DNA from: a virus
IMG/VR virus record: IMGVR_UViG_3300032046_000123
Coordinates: 1-33,384 of that record
DNA: 33,384 nt
Direction: 5' to 3' (one strand)
Made by a program: the position numbers and the translations under genes. Below, in pieces: positions 13,808-22,306 of the stretch (the first letter of the stretch is position 1; the number at the start of each line of letters is the position of its first letter). The notes beneath the pieces are model-generated. The model was not told the DNA's origin. It worked only from the letters and a program-made list of their open reading frames with translations, and made no database searches.

Positions 13808-14043
13808 GTGAAGGAATCAAACTCGGCAACCGCGCCGCTGAACAGTTCCTTATCGGCGACGTGGTGATGCTTAAGAGCAAGGGGCCGGTGATGACGGTCA
13901 TCAGCAATGCCGCCGGCGATGTTGTTGTGGCGTGGTTCATTCCGTCCGGCCAGGTGCAGAGTGCGAAGTTCCCGCCAAAGGCGCTGGAGAAGTACGTCGC
14001 GCCGGAACCCAAGCCGAAGGAACCCGACGCGGAACCCGCATAA
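13804..14043 (+). CDS. YodC-like (DUF2158) small protein
   Basis: Encodes 79 residues. 'FLIGDVVMLKSKGPVMTV...VVVAWFIPSGQVQSAKFPPKALE' matches the YodC/DUF2158 pattern ('F.IGDVV.LKSGGP.MTV...WF.....Q.A.FP...LE'), a small beta-barrel of unknown function found in bacteria and phages. The C-terminal tail is Pro/Glu/Lys-rich. It is the last gene before a strong terminator. Confidence 0.75.
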   Translation: MSEGIKLGNRAAEQFLIGDVVMLKSKGPVMTVISNAAGDVVVAWFIPSGQVQSAKFPPKALEKYVAPEPKPKEPDAEPA

Positions 14044-14113
14044 CCGACTTTTTGTAAGACAACTGAATAACCCCAACGACTCGGCCTGATCCGCCGGGGA
14101 GTTTGCGAGACTC

Positions 14114-14155
14114 AAGAGCCCGACACTTAGCTAAGGGGTGTCGGGCTCTTTTGTT
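14114..14155 (+). terminator. Rho-independent terminator
   Basis: Perfect 13-bp stem AAGAGCCCGACAC (14114-14126) and GTGTCGGGCTCTT (14138-14150), 11-base loop, followed by TTGTTT. It ends the terminase-portal transcription unit before the scaffold/capsid genes. Confidence 0.9.
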
Positions 14156-14172
14156 TGGGGTCGAGAGTGAAA

Positions 14173-14547
14173 ATGAAGCGAGCATCGACAACCAACTGCG
14201 ATATGCCACGAGCCCACGGCTTCGGCAAGGGCAAACGATCCAAGGGCGGCATGTACGTCATGCACGACGGGCACCTGACGCACGTTGAGGACGTGCCGAC
14301 GCCTGACGTGCTGGCTAAGACCCGCAAGCGTGACGCCACGAACATTGAAAGCGTCTCGATGGGCGTCTCTCTCTCGCAGATGGGCCAAATGAACAAGTTG
14401 ATGGCCGACAAGGGCGTCGAGGGCGTGAAGTTCGTCCCCAACCCCAAACACGGCCAGTCAGCGATATGCGTGTGCCGCGACAGGCAGGCCAAGTTGGCCG
14501 CCATGAAGGCGCGGGGCATGTACGACTTTGAGGAAGTGCGCGGATAG
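14173..14547 (+). CDS. Hypothetical protein upstream of scaffold
   Basis: Encodes 124 residues from ATG 14173; in-frame GTG 14167 and TTG 14155 are alternatives, the latter inside the terminator tail. It is basic at the N-terminus (MKRASTTNCDMPRAHGFGKGKRSKGG) and contains 'SVSMGVSLSQMGQMNKLMADKGVEGVKF' and a Cys pair in 'AICVCRDRQAKLAAMKARGMYDFEE'. I do not recognise a family. Its position suggests a virion or assembly role. Confidence 0.6.
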   Translation: MKRASTTNCDMPRAHGFGKGKRSKGGMYVMHDGHLTHVEDVPTPDVLAKTRKRDATNIESVSMGVSLSQMGQMNKLMADKGVEGVKFVPNPKHGQSAICVCRDRQAKLAAMKARGMYDFEEVRG

Positions 14548-14611
14548 TCCCTGCCGACCGGGCCGCGAGTAGCGACCGGGCCGACGGCGGGCGAGACGCA
14601 GGAGATATGCG

Positions 14612-15670
14612 ATGACAGAAGAAGTTTCGACAGCAACGACCGAAGCCGACGCCGGCACAACCGCGGTCGCGGATGGGACGAAAGCCCTGCCCGTGACACG
14701 GACTGCCGACAATTCGGTCAATGCGGACTTGGTTAAGGCGGCTGAGCAGCGCCTTGCGGCAAAAGGATTGCTCGATGATGGTTCCCGCGAACCTGGTGAA
14801 CGTGTCGAGGCCGATGGCACCGCGAAGGCGGAGGCTAAAACCCCGAAACTTACCCAGCGCCAGCGGGAGATGGCCAAGCAGATGGGACTCGACGAGGCCG
14901 ATCTGAAATCACTTGGCAACAAGGCGACAAAGACCCTGGATGACTGGGCGACCAAATACGACCGCACGTTCAGCGATCTCGGCGCGAAGAAGCGCGAGTT
15001 GGACGAGGCGATCAAGGCCGCCAATTCGGGAAAGGTCGATGTCGCCGCGGTGACGGCTGAGGATGAAGGTCTGGACGGTGACGAAAAGGTTGAAGGCGAC
15101 GAAGCCGCAACCGTGCCGGCCAGTCATCAGAAAGCCGTCAAAGCGGGCGAGTTTCTCGATGGTTATGGCTACATCGACCCCGAGAAAGTCACCCAGTGGA
15201 GTCAGGCCGTTCAGGAGCGAATGGAAAACCTCCAAGGCATCCTGAGTGACCTGCTCGAAGAGCGGGAGTCGAATCAGTGGGATCAGTTCTTCACCGGCCT
15301 GGACCCGGCGGCGTACCCGGATTTCTTTGACGCGGATGGCAACCACTTGGACCTTGACGACAACTCGTCGGCAATGCTGGCGCAGAAGAAGTTCAAGGAG
15401 GATGTAGCGATACATCTTCGTGGCGCCGCCTTCGCCAAGAAGTCGATTACGCTCCGGCAGGCCCAGAAGCGGCTGCTCCCGGCTCCCAACCCAGAAACAA
15501 TCAAACGGGCCGAACAGGACCGCATCAGTACCGACCTTCAGCGACAGTCTCGGATGGGCATTATGCGCCCGCGTGGCTCCTCCGGCGGGGTTCCTGCCCT
15601 GACGGAAGAGGAACGGCTGGTTGCCCGGGCCGAGTCGAACCTGAAGAAGAAGGGACTGATGCCCGCCTGA
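14612..15670 (+). CDS. Putative capsid scaffolding protein
   Basis: Encodes 352 residues. Acidic, Ala/Glu/Lys-rich, with a disordered N-terminus (residues 1-75), helices 'TQRQREMAKQMGLDEADLKSLG' and 'DLGAKKRELDEAIKAANSG', and a helical C-terminus ending in basic residues. Directly upstream of the major capsid gene, this is the profile of a scaffold, which guides prohead assembly and then leaves or is degraded. CAGGAGAT precedes ATG 14612. No protease motif is visible. Assigned by composition and position. Confidence 0.65.
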   Translation: MTEEVSTATTEADAGTTAVADGTKALPVTRTADNSVNADLVKAAEQRLAAKGLLDDGSREPGERVEADGTAKAEAKTPKLTQRQREMAKQMGLDEADLKSLGNKATKTLDDWATKYDRTFSDLGAKKRELDEAIKAANSGKVDVAAVTAEDEGLDGDEKVEGDEAATVPASHQKAVKAGEFLDGYGYIDPEKVTQWSQAVQERMENLQGILSDLLEERESNQWDQFFTGLDPAAYPDFFDADGNHLDLDDNSSAMLAQKKFKEDVAIHLRGAAFAKKSITLRQAQKRLLPAPNPETIKRAEQDRISTDLQRQSRMGIMRPRGSSGGVPALTEEERLVARAESNLKKKGLMPA

Positions 15671-15687
15671 CGGCCGGGAGTTGAATC

Positions 15688-16905
15688 ATGGCAGTACAAC
15701 CAGCCGGCTTCTCGCCGAGCGACTATGCCGATGTAGTTCTCGAAGTAAACGCCGCATATCCCCTCGTGGGGGTGGGCGGCGAAGGCGAGGCGTTCTCATA
15801 CCTCATGCGGAAAGACGCCCCGCGCGACATGACCATTCTCAACAAGATCACCGGATCGGACTCGATCAAGGTCCAGGGCGGCGACACGTGCAAGTTCGAC
15901 GTGGTCTACAAGGAGTCCGGTACGGCCTCGTTCGTGCTGTACGACCAGACGTACTCGCCCTCCATCGTCAACGTGCTGAAACAGGGTAACGTGCCCTGGC
16001 GGTTGGCGAACGTCAACTGGACGGTCAGCGAACACGAGATCGACGTGTGCCGGGGTCCCCAACTCGTTCACAAACTCGCCGGCTTCCTCAAGCCGCGCAG
16101 GGCTGCCAGTCAGATGGATATGGCCCTGCTCATCCTGGACGACTTCTGGGCAACCCCGGACGGAACCAGCATGACGCGGCCGTTGGATGTCGCGCACTGG
16201 ATGGTTCCGATCAATACCGTTCAGGTTGCGGCGACGGGGACCCTCGGGGTCGATGTGGCCGGCGCCTTCCAGGGCGGGCTTCCCCTGGTCTCCTCTGACG
16301 GCACGGAAGCCACGGGTTCCCTCGGATTCACCGACGTTGCCGGAATCGATCCCGGAACATTTGTCGTGACTTCCGGGTGGAACGATGACACCTATGCCCG
16401 GTTCCGCAACTGGAACGCCCAGTGGCCGGACAGCGGCGGCGAATACACCGACACGGCCGAGGAGCGGATCTCCAAGGCGTGGCGGCACCTCCAGTTCGTC
16501 AGTCCCCCGACGGTTCTGGACTACAACACCCCGCCGTTCAACAACATCACGATCAACAGCAACGAGACGACTATTCAGTCGATGGAGCGCCGCCTGCGTC
16601 AGCAGAACGACCAGGTGGGTTTCACCCTTGCCCGGTTTGCCGGCAAGGCCACGGTGCTGTCGATCCCCGTCACCTGGGAACCCGCACTGGACACCTACGA
16701 CTCCGCGCGGGGCTATTACCCAACGTACCTCATCAACTGGGCGCACTTCCACTTCGCCGTCCGCGAGGGGAAGGTCTTCAAGGAGCAGTCGTTCCCGAGC
16801 AATGCGTTCCAGCCCAATCTGGTCACGACCCACACGTTCCTGGAGTACCAGACGATCGTAGGCGACCGGCAGAAGGTCGGCGCCGTGTTGAGCTACGTCG
16901 CCTAA
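15688..16905 (+). CDS. Putative major capsid protein
   Basis: Encodes 405 residues. Position after the scaffold, length and composition (mixed alpha/beta, 'VNAAYPLVGVGGEGEAFSYLMRKDAPR', a long helix 'TTIQSMERRLRQQNDQVGFTLARF') fit an HK97-fold shell protein. Residues 150-175 ('ASQMDMALLILDDFWATPDG') would be the spine helix region and the C-terminal 'NLVTTHTFLEYQTIVGDRQKVGAVLSYVA' the final beta strands. GGGAG precedes the ATG at about the right spacing. I recognise no specific subfamily. Confidence 0.75.
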   Translation: MAVQPAGFSPSDYADVVLEVNAAYPLVGVGGEGEAFSYLMRKDAPRDMTILNKITGSDSIKVQGGDTCKFDVVYKESGTASFVLYDQTYSPSIVNVLKQGNVPWRLANVNWTVSEHEIDVCRGPQLVHKLAGFLKPRRAASQMDMALLILDDFWATPDGTSMTRPLDVAHWMVPINTVQVAATGTLGVDVAGAFQGGLPLVSSDGTEATGSLGFTDVAGIDPGTFVVTSGWNDDTYARFRNWNAQWPDSGGEYTDTAEERISKAWRHLQFVSPPTVLDYNTPPFNNITINSNETTIQSMERRLRQQNDQVGFTLARFAGKATVLSIPVTWEPALDTYDSARGYYPTYLINWAHFHFAVREGKVFKEQSFPSNAFQPNLVTTHTFLEYQTIVGDRQKVGAVLSYVA

Positions 16906-16968
16906 GTTGGCGGCGCGGCATGAAAACTTATCGCCCAAGGCAGCATTCGGGCGGAAAGGCAGTGAATT

Positions 16969-18240
16969 ATGAACATTGCACCAGTACAACAGCATCGAAT
17001 GTCGCCGGGTCCGGCGGGCGTAGCAATATCGAACTGCTACTACGAAGGCAGCGACGCTCTCAAACCCGGCTACCTCCTGTGCGCGAATAGTGACTACGGC
17101 ACGGCGGAGGCGGTCCAGGCCGACAGGTGGCACCGGGCGGAGAAACCCGCGACGGGCAAGCTCCACAACTTCATGGGCGTCGTGGCCAGCGGCAAAAGCG
17201 TCTATCCAGCGGGACCCAATGGCCAAAGTATCTACCTGCCGGGTTCGGTCTGCCAGGTCTTCACCGACCAGAACTGCACGATTGACCAGACACTCCTGAC
17301 GGTGAAGCCCGGCAGTTACATTGCCGGCGGCCTCGGTCAGGGCATGGTGATCGCCATGGCGCTCCAGACGGTGGACCGCAGCACCGTGAACGGCCTGGTT
17401 CTTGCCAAGCTCATGGGGATTGCCCCCGCCTATGACCGGCAGAAGTGGACTGTGCCCAGCAGCACCGTCCGCAACATCTCGCCGGCAATCTGGCAGACCT
17501 GCCCGTGGGAAGAGATCAAGGCCAACCCCGGCCTCGGAGTCACCTTCGAGAGCGACTTCCTCGACTTCACGCAGGCGGCCAACATTGCGGCCGTGGCCTC
17601 CATTCAGCAGAATGGCGTGGTCGCGTTTACCGGCGCCACGGCGGGCAGCACCGTTACGCAGGAGACGGACGAGCCGTATGGCGTCGCGTGTCTTAGTTGC
17701 ACGACTGACAACGAGACGGTCTGCCTTACCGGCCCCGGCAAGAACGTGGCCGGCCATTTCGTCTTCGAGACGGGCAAGAAGCTCTGGATGGAGGCGCGTG
17801 TCAAATTGCCGGTGCTCACCGATGACCTTCAGGGCGTCTTCGTCGGGCTCGGCGAAGAGGGTCTTTGCGTTACAGTCGGCGTGATTGGAGCCGACGATGC
17901 AATGACGGACAAGGATTACGTGGGCTTCCACCACCTGGCCGCCGACGGTGATACGTTCGACACCGTCTTCAACACGTCCGGCGGCGGCACTTCGCCGGTG
18001 ACCATCAAGGCCGATGCCGTCACCATTGTTGCGGATACCTACGTCAACCTCGGTATTTACTGCGATGGAACGACGGTTTACTTCTACAAGGACGGCGTCG
18101 TTCTTGCGGATTCCGTTGCCCTTACCGCGACCGATTTCCCCGACGGCGAGGAAATGGCCTGGTACATGGCCCTCACGAACAAGGGCGGCGGCGATGCCGT
18201 CGCCAACATCGACTGGGTCCGCATCGCCCAGCTTCGATAA
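16969..18240 (+). CDS. Capsid decoration protein fused to a lectin-like domain
   Basis: Encodes 423 residues. The N-terminal ~110 residues ('SNCYYEGSDALKPGYLLCANSDYG', 'HNFMGVVASGK', 'VCQVFTDQNCTIDQTLLTVKPGSY') have the beta-barrel style of DUF2190-like head decoration proteins. From residue ~190 ('FESDFLDFTQAA...GKKLWMEARVKLP...GVFVGLGEEG...NLGIYCDGTTVYFYKDGVVLADS') the text is that of a concanavalin/LamG-like jelly roll, ending 'IDWVRIAQLR'. Decoration proteins stabilise the shell; the added domain could bind host-surface or environmental glycans. It follows the major capsid gene by 63 bases. Confidence 0.7.
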   Translation: MNIAPVQQHRMSPGPAGVAISNCYYEGSDALKPGYLLCANSDYGTAEAVQADRWHRAEKPATGKLHNFMGVVASGKSVYPAGPNGQSIYLPGSVCQVFTDQNCTIDQTLLTVKPGSYIAGGLGQGMVIAMALQTVDRSTVNGLVLAKLMGIAPAYDRQKWTVPSSTVRNISPAIWQTCPWEEIKANPGLGVTFESDFLDFTQAANIAAVASIQQNGVVAFTGATAGSTVTQETDEPYGVACLSCTTDNETVCLTGPGKNVAGHFVFETGKKLWMEARVKLPVLTDDLQGVFVGLGEEGLCVTVGVIGADDAMTDKDYVGFHHLAADGDTFDTVFNTSGGGTSPVTIKADAVTIVADTYVNLGIYCDGTTVYFYKDGVVLADSVALTATDFPDGEEMAWYMALTNKGGGDAVANIDWVRIAQLR

Positions 18241-18259
18241 CTGCAGTTGAACGAACGTG

Positions 18260-18312
18260 CCCGGCCCCCATTCTCCGGGGCTTACGGATGGGCCTCCTCT
18301 TTGGGGGCCGGG
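18260..18312 (+). repeat. GC-rich stem-loop between decoration and adaptor genes
   Basis: Perfect 11-bp inverted repeat CCCGGCCCCCA (18260-18270) and TGGGGGCCGGG (18302-18312) with a 31-base loop; shorter CCCC/GGGG pairings compete within it. No T-run follows, so it is not a standard terminator; it could be an attenuator or RNA-processing or stability element ahead of the gene at 18345. Confidence 0.6.
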
Positions 18313-18344
18313 CCGATGTTTACGAGTAGCAAGGAAAGAATAAC

Positions 18345-19298
18345 GTGGAATCGACCCTCAGCCTGACATTCGCACAGATGTACGCCAACATCGGGGCGAA
18401 ACTCTACGGCAATCGTTCGCCCACGGGGGCGGACCTTACCGAGTGCAAGCGGATCGTCAATGAGGGTTACTCATTCTTCGTGGCGTACCACGATTGGAGT
18501 TTCTTACACCCGGAGGCGGTTCTTGTGCTCTCGCCCGTGGTTGTCACGGGCACAGTGGTTACTCAGGGCGTCTACTCCAGCCCGACAACGACCGTGGACT
18601 CGACCGTGGCGAAGTTTACCGCCTCGATGGTTGGCCGCGAGTTCGTTTTCACCGATTCAGGCACGAGTTACACGATTGTGGGTTACGTCGATTCTACGAC
18701 CGTGCTACTGGGCGGCGACGCCTCGGGCGAGAAGTCCGGGGACACCTTCACGATCACCGAGGACGGCAACTACACCCTTCCCGACGACTTCGCGGAACCG
18801 GAAGGTCTATTCTCGTTTGGGCCGGATACGGGATATCCGCCTCTGCGCTGGGTTCCGGCAGATGTTATCCGCGTCAAACGGGCGGCAAGTGCGTCGGGTG
18901 CGATCCCGACTCTCTGTTCGTTGCAGGCGGTGGAGTTGACGGCGGCGACCGGCCAGCGATGGGAACTGATGGTCTGGCCCACACCATCGACTCTGACGAC
19001 CCTGTATTACCAGTACCTTCGTAACCCGGCGGCCCTGTCGGCGGACGGCGACTATCCCGTGGGCGGGATGCGCTACAGCCCGGCGGTCATGGCGTGCGCG
19101 TACATGATCTGGGAAGGCGAACAGGGCAGGACGGACGGCTCGGAGGCGGTCAAGGCGATGCGATTACTGGCGCGGGCCCAGATGACGGACCTCCGCCAGC
19201 ATCCGAGGAACCTCGGCACCAATCGGGACAACTCCGACAACGACAGGCAACAGAGAATGGACCCGATGCTCTGGCAGACGGGACTCGACATTCATTAG
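18345..19298 (+). CDS. Putative head-tail adaptor / tail tube connector protein
   Basis: Encodes 317 residues from GTG 18345 with AAGGAAAG ahead. 'LTFAQMYANIGAKLYG...LTECKRIVNEGYSFFVAYHDWSFLHPE', 'YTLPDDFAEPEGLFSF', 'ATGQRWELMVWPTPSTLTTLYYQYLRNP' and 'AVMACAYMIWEGEQG' follow the layout I recall for adaptor proteins of short-tailed phages, with helices flanking a beta insertion that seals the portal ring. Position after capsid and decoration genes supports this. Confidence 0.6.
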   Translation: MESTLSLTFAQMYANIGAKLYGNRSPTGADLTECKRIVNEGYSFFVAYHDWSFLHPEAVLVLSPVVVTGTVVTQGVYSSPTTTVDSTVAKFTASMVGREFVFTDSGTSYTIVGYVDSTTVLLGGDASGEKSGDTFTITEDGNYTLPDDFAEPEGLFSFGPDTGYPPLRWVPADVIRVKRAASASGAIPTLCSLQAVELTAATGQRWELMVWPTPSTLTTLYYQYLRNPAALSADGDYPVGGMRYSPAVMACAYMIWEGEQGRTDGSEAVKAMRLLARAQMTDLRQHPRNLGTNRDNSDNDRQQRMDPMLWQTGLDIH

Positions 19299-19307
19299 GA
19301 GCATACG

Positions 19308-19961
19308 ATGAAATTGAAGACATTGGCTGACGTGGCGGTAACGGCGACTCCGGTTGTCAAACGGTTGCCGGAATCCGGCGGCGTCTACACCCTTACGAAC
19401 TCGGGCGCGAGGTATAGCATCTTCGTCCTTCACGACCCGGACACGATCCAGGAAGGCAACGTGACGAGTTTCGCGGGCACGGCGGCGGTGATCGAGGCCC
19501 TGGGCGGCGTGGAGATACTGCCCGGCAAGAGTAGCGTCATTTCCGGCGTTCCGTGGTTCCACGTCGTCTGCGCGACTGGCGAGACCTCGACGCTGGTTAT
19601 CACGGCGGGGGCCATCGGGATGGAAAGTATGCAAATCGCCACCTTGGGGCGCGCTATGACATCCGTGGTCGTGGACCTGGACGCCAATGCCGCCGCGCAA
19701 GACCTTGTTGCCGCGCCCGGAGCCGGGCATCAGTTGTGGGTATACGGCTACGAACTCCACGCGAATATCGCCGGGACCTACCAGTTCCTCGACTCGACGC
19801 CGACGAACAGGACGGGCATCATGCCGGTCGGAGCCAACGGTGGCATGGCACGGGATTCGGCCTATCCGATCTTCAAGTGCGCGACAAACACCAAGTTGCA
19901 GATCAAGAGCGTGACGTGCGCGGCTGACGGCGTTGTTACCTACCGTGACGTGACACTGTAA
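19308..19961 (+). CDS. Hypothetical virion protein
   Basis: Encodes 217 residues. Almost entirely short beta segments rich in Ala/Gly/Thr/Val ('VYTLTNSGARYSIFVLHDPD', 'STLVITAGAIGME', 'HQLWVYGYELHANIAGTYQFLDS'), the composition of phage structural proteins. It lies between the adaptor and a short helper-like gene. AGGAG precedes the ATG. No specific family. Confidence 0.6.
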   Translation: MKLKTLADVAVTATPVVKRLPESGGVYTLTNSGARYSIFVLHDPDTIQEGNVTSFAGTAAVIEALGGVEILPGKSSVISGVPWFHVVCATGETSTLVITAGAIGMESMQIATLGRAMTSVVVDLDANAAAQDLVAAPGAGHQLWVYGYELHANIAGTYQFLDSTPTNRTGIMPVGANGGMARDSAYPIFKCATNTKLQIKSVTCAADGVVTYRDVTL

Positions 19962-19972
19962 GGAGAGCAGAG

Positions 19973-20284
19973 ATGGCCGAACAGCGTATTGTTGATCCGA
20001 AGCTTGAGGCTCTGCCGGTGGCGAAGGCGTGGGACGCCAACGCCAGGGCAGCGGCTTTTGCGGACCCGGCGACGAGGGCAGTGACCCAGAAGCCGCGCGA
20101 GTGGTCGGAGATACTGACCACGCAGAGCGGGGTGTTTGCGGTGAGCGTGCGGATGCCGGATGGCAGGGTGCTGCCTCTGACGAGCCTGTCGCTGATGGTG
20201 GAGCCCGGCAAGGTCGGGATCATCAGCGTGCGCGTGGCTGCCGGGCAGAGGCCGGAGCCAGTCGTGGAGCCAGAGGTAGGTTGA
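19973..20284 (+). CDS. Hypothetical small virion protein
   Basis: Encodes 103 residues; AAGGAGAG precedes the ATG. The N-terminal half is helical and Ala-rich ('LPVAKAWDANARAAAFADPATRAV'), the C-terminal half beta ('GVFAVSVRMPDGRVLPLTSLSLMVEPGKVGIISVRVAAG'). Function unknown; the stop is 1 base from the next ATG. Confidence 0.6.
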   Translation: MAEQRIVDPKLEALPVAKAWDANARAAAFADPATRAVTQKPREWSEILTTQSGVFAVSVRMPDGRVLPLTSLSLMVEPGKVGIISVRVAAGQRPEPVVEPEVG

Positions 20285-20285
20285 G

Positions 20286-21764
20286 ATGGCTGATACACCA
20301 CATACAAGTGCAGTAGCAGGACACTGGAACGACGCGGATACCTGGAATCCCGCGACGGTTCCTGATCCTGCTCAGGATACTGTGACTGTTGGGCACGCGG
20401 TTAAACTTGAGACCAGCGTAGCGGTTGCGGGAGTGCTGACAGTTGCTGCTGGTGGTATTTTGGGGCCGTTGTCGGATGCAGATGCTCTAACCTTGTCTGC
20501 CAATGCCGGGATTGTGCTTAGCGGAACCGGGACATTGGGTTGTGCGGCTGCGGGAGTTTTGCAGTTTACTGTGGACACTACGGCAATCACCGGCACGGGC
20601 ACGATAGACTGGGCGAATGGGAGGCTGGATGTCCTCGGCAACATCACCGGGGCATCCGCGACGAGCATCACGCACGTGAACGCCGAGCACAACGCCAGCG
20701 GCAACGACCTGACCGTGGACACCGCCGCGTCGGTGCTGACGCTTGGCGACACGACCGGCGGCGGGGTATCCACCGGGATACACATCGACATCAACGTAGA
20801 CACGACGATAACGGGAAGTCTAAGGTGCTACACGTTCGACTCGACGGGGATTGTCCTGACGTACACGGCCACGCCGACGGTTACGGTCGGGGCCGGCGGG
20901 TACACCAAGGGTAGTGTGCCCGTAGGAACGTTCAATCTGACGTTTACCGCGACGACGGCGGTGGCTACTTTTGCTACAGGGGCCGTTCTTCTGACGGTGG
21001 ACACTGGCGTAACCGTGTCTCTGTCGGCGTCCTGCAACTGTGCGGCGTTAGCTGGAGCGGGGACGATTGCACAGGGGGCATGGACCTTGGCAATTGCAGC
21101 GGTGGCTGCCGGCTGGCTTACTGCATGGACCGGTGCGATCACGGTCACGACGGGGAATTGCCAAGTTTATGCCTCCGCCACCAAAGACCCTGTGGGTAAC
21201 CTGACAGTCACGGGCACCAGCACGGGCTATTTGTATATCTACGCGTCTGGGGATATAACGCAGAACTGGACAGGGAATATCACCGCGCCCGAGTTGCGGG
21301 TGTACAATGCCACGAACGGCAAAAAGACGATACTGAGCATGACCGCCGGCTACGCCCTGAAGCTCGTCAAGTCCGGCACGGCGACGGGAAAGTTGAAGCT
21401 GGGATACGGGTCCGGCACGGGCGGCGGTGGCCTGGTCACCAACGGCTGTGTATGCCTCGCGGGCGTGGAGAAGGGTCACGCCGACAATACCCAGTGCACC
21501 TGGAGCATGGGTTCGTCGTATGTCCAGTGCAGCGGGACGATCCAGTGCGGAAGCGCCGCGCCCATCATCCTGTCCACCACCGCGCATGATGTGGTGCACA
21601 TCGAGGGCATGGGCACGGGGCACATCGACTACGCCGACCCGGCTACGAGGGTGCATTGCCACAACATGACTGATGACGGGCACAACAACGCGGTGAACAA
21701 CCTCGTGGACTTCGACAAGTACGCGGTCCCGGGCAGCCTGGCGCTGTGCGGGGCGGGAGTGTGA
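20286..21764 (+). CDS. Beta-helix-like surface or tail protein (G8-type start)
   Basis: Encodes 492 residues. The N-terminus 'GHWNDADTWNPATVPDPAQDTVTVGHAVKLETSVAVAGVLTVAAGG' resembles G8-type or cell-wall-repeat beta domains ('W.....W..G..P...D.V.I..G'). The rest is repetitive Gly/Thr/Val/Ala short strands, as in right-handed beta-helices of tailspikes or adhesins, with several Cys pairs after residue 380. A shorter protein with the same opening lies at 26522-27655. Likely a surface-exposed virion protein for receptor or glycan binding. Confidence 0.6.
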   Translation: MADTPHTSAVAGHWNDADTWNPATVPDPAQDTVTVGHAVKLETSVAVAGVLTVAAGGILGPLSDADALTLSANAGIVLSGTGTLGCAAAGVLQFTVDTTAITGTGTIDWANGRLDVLGNITGASATSITHVNAEHNASGNDLTVDTAASVLTLGDTTGGGVSTGIHIDINVDTTITGSLRCYTFDSTGIVLTYTATPTVTVGAGGYTKGSVPVGTFNLTFTATTAVATFATGAVLLTVDTGVTVSLSASCNCAALAGAGTIAQGAWTLAIAAVAAGWLTAWTGAITVTTGNCQVYASATKDPVGNLTVTGTSTGYLYIYASGDITQNWTGNITAPELRVYNATNGKKTILSMTAGYALKLVKSGTATGKLKLGYGSGTGGGGLVTNGCVCLAGVEKGHADNTQCTWSMGSSYVQCSGTIQCGSAAPIILSTTAHDVVHIEGMGTGHIDYADPATRVHCHNMTDDGHNNAVNNLVDFDKYAVPGSLALCGAGV

Positions 21765-21797
21765 ACCGGGCCAGGGGCCCAGAATGAGAAACGAACG

Positions 21798-22046
21798 ATG
21801 GTGCTAAAGGTGAGTGATTGCGGCAGAAAACACCTGGCGCTGGCGCTGTCGATCCTTGGGCTGATTGCGGCACTGCTCGGCACGTTCTGGTGGAACCAGC
21901 AGGTCAGCGCGAGCCTGCTTGAGGCGCGGGTCCGGGCGAATGAGCAATTCCGGGCCAGCACCGAGGTCAAGCTCGACAGAATCGCAGAGGACCTGCGGGA
22001 AATCAAAGAAGCTGTGCGACAGAACAAAGTGGTGTCAAAACCGTAA
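21798..22046 (+). CDS. Small membrane protein with coiled coil; i-spanin-like candidate
   Basis: Encodes 82 residues. Residues 13-32 ('LALALSILGLIAALLGTFWW') form one transmembrane helix after a short basic N-terminus, followed by a coiled coil ('LLEARVRANEQFRASTEVKLDRIAEDLREIKEAV'). N-terminal anchor plus periplasmic coiled coil is the layout of inner-membrane spanins; XhlA-type proteins have the reverse order. A lipoprotein two genes downstream could be the partner. Short for a spanin, so tentative. TTG/ATG alternatives exist nearby; ATG 21798 has GAACG but no strong ribosome binding site. Confidence 0.5.
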   Translation: MVLKVSDCGRKHLALALSILGLIAALLGTFWWNQQVSASLLEARVRANEQFRASTEVKLDRIAEDLREIKEAVRQNKVVSKP

Positions 22047-22057
22047 GGAGACCGAAC

Positions 22058-22294
22058 ATGCATTACAAGAACGGACGCGAAGCAAAGCAGGGCGACAGAG
22101 TTGTGAACTTGGAGACAGGTACGGGCGGCATCCTGCACGACCTGACTTCTGGCGATGTTTGCAACGGGCGGCTGACTCCACCAAGTCCCAATGCCGAGTG
22201 CGTGACCATCGGCAACTGTCTGCACATTGATGACATTCGGGCTTGTGATTTTGGAAAGCCCGCAAAGAACGACGTGCCTGAACCAACGAGATAG
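22058..22294 (+). CDS. Conserved small phage protein
   Basis: Encodes 78 residues; AAGGAG precedes ATG 22058. 'MHYKNGREAKQGDRVVNLETGTGGILHDLTSGDVCNGRL...ECVTIGNCLHIDDIRACDF' matches, as I recall, a small beta-barrel phage family often found near lysis or tail genes ('MHYKNGREAK.GD.V...'). Role unknown. It lies between the membrane coiled-coil protein and the lipoprotein. Confidence 0.65.
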   Translation: MHYKNGREAKQGDRVVNLETGTGGILHDLTSGDVCNGRLTPPSPNAECVTIGNCLHIDDIRACDFGKPAKNDVPEPTR

Positions 22295-22306
22295 AGGAGA
22301 CTGAAC

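Noticed and set aside
15796-17934. A 712-codon open frame on the - strand across the capsid gene, and other long - strand frames
   Set aside because: They mirror strongly coded + genes in a GC-rich genome, have Arg/Val/His-rich shadow composition and lack ribosome binding sites.
21768-21780. GGGCC-AGG-GGCCC hairpin after the 492-residue protein gene
   Set aside because: Only 5 bp and no U-tract; too weak to call a terminator.
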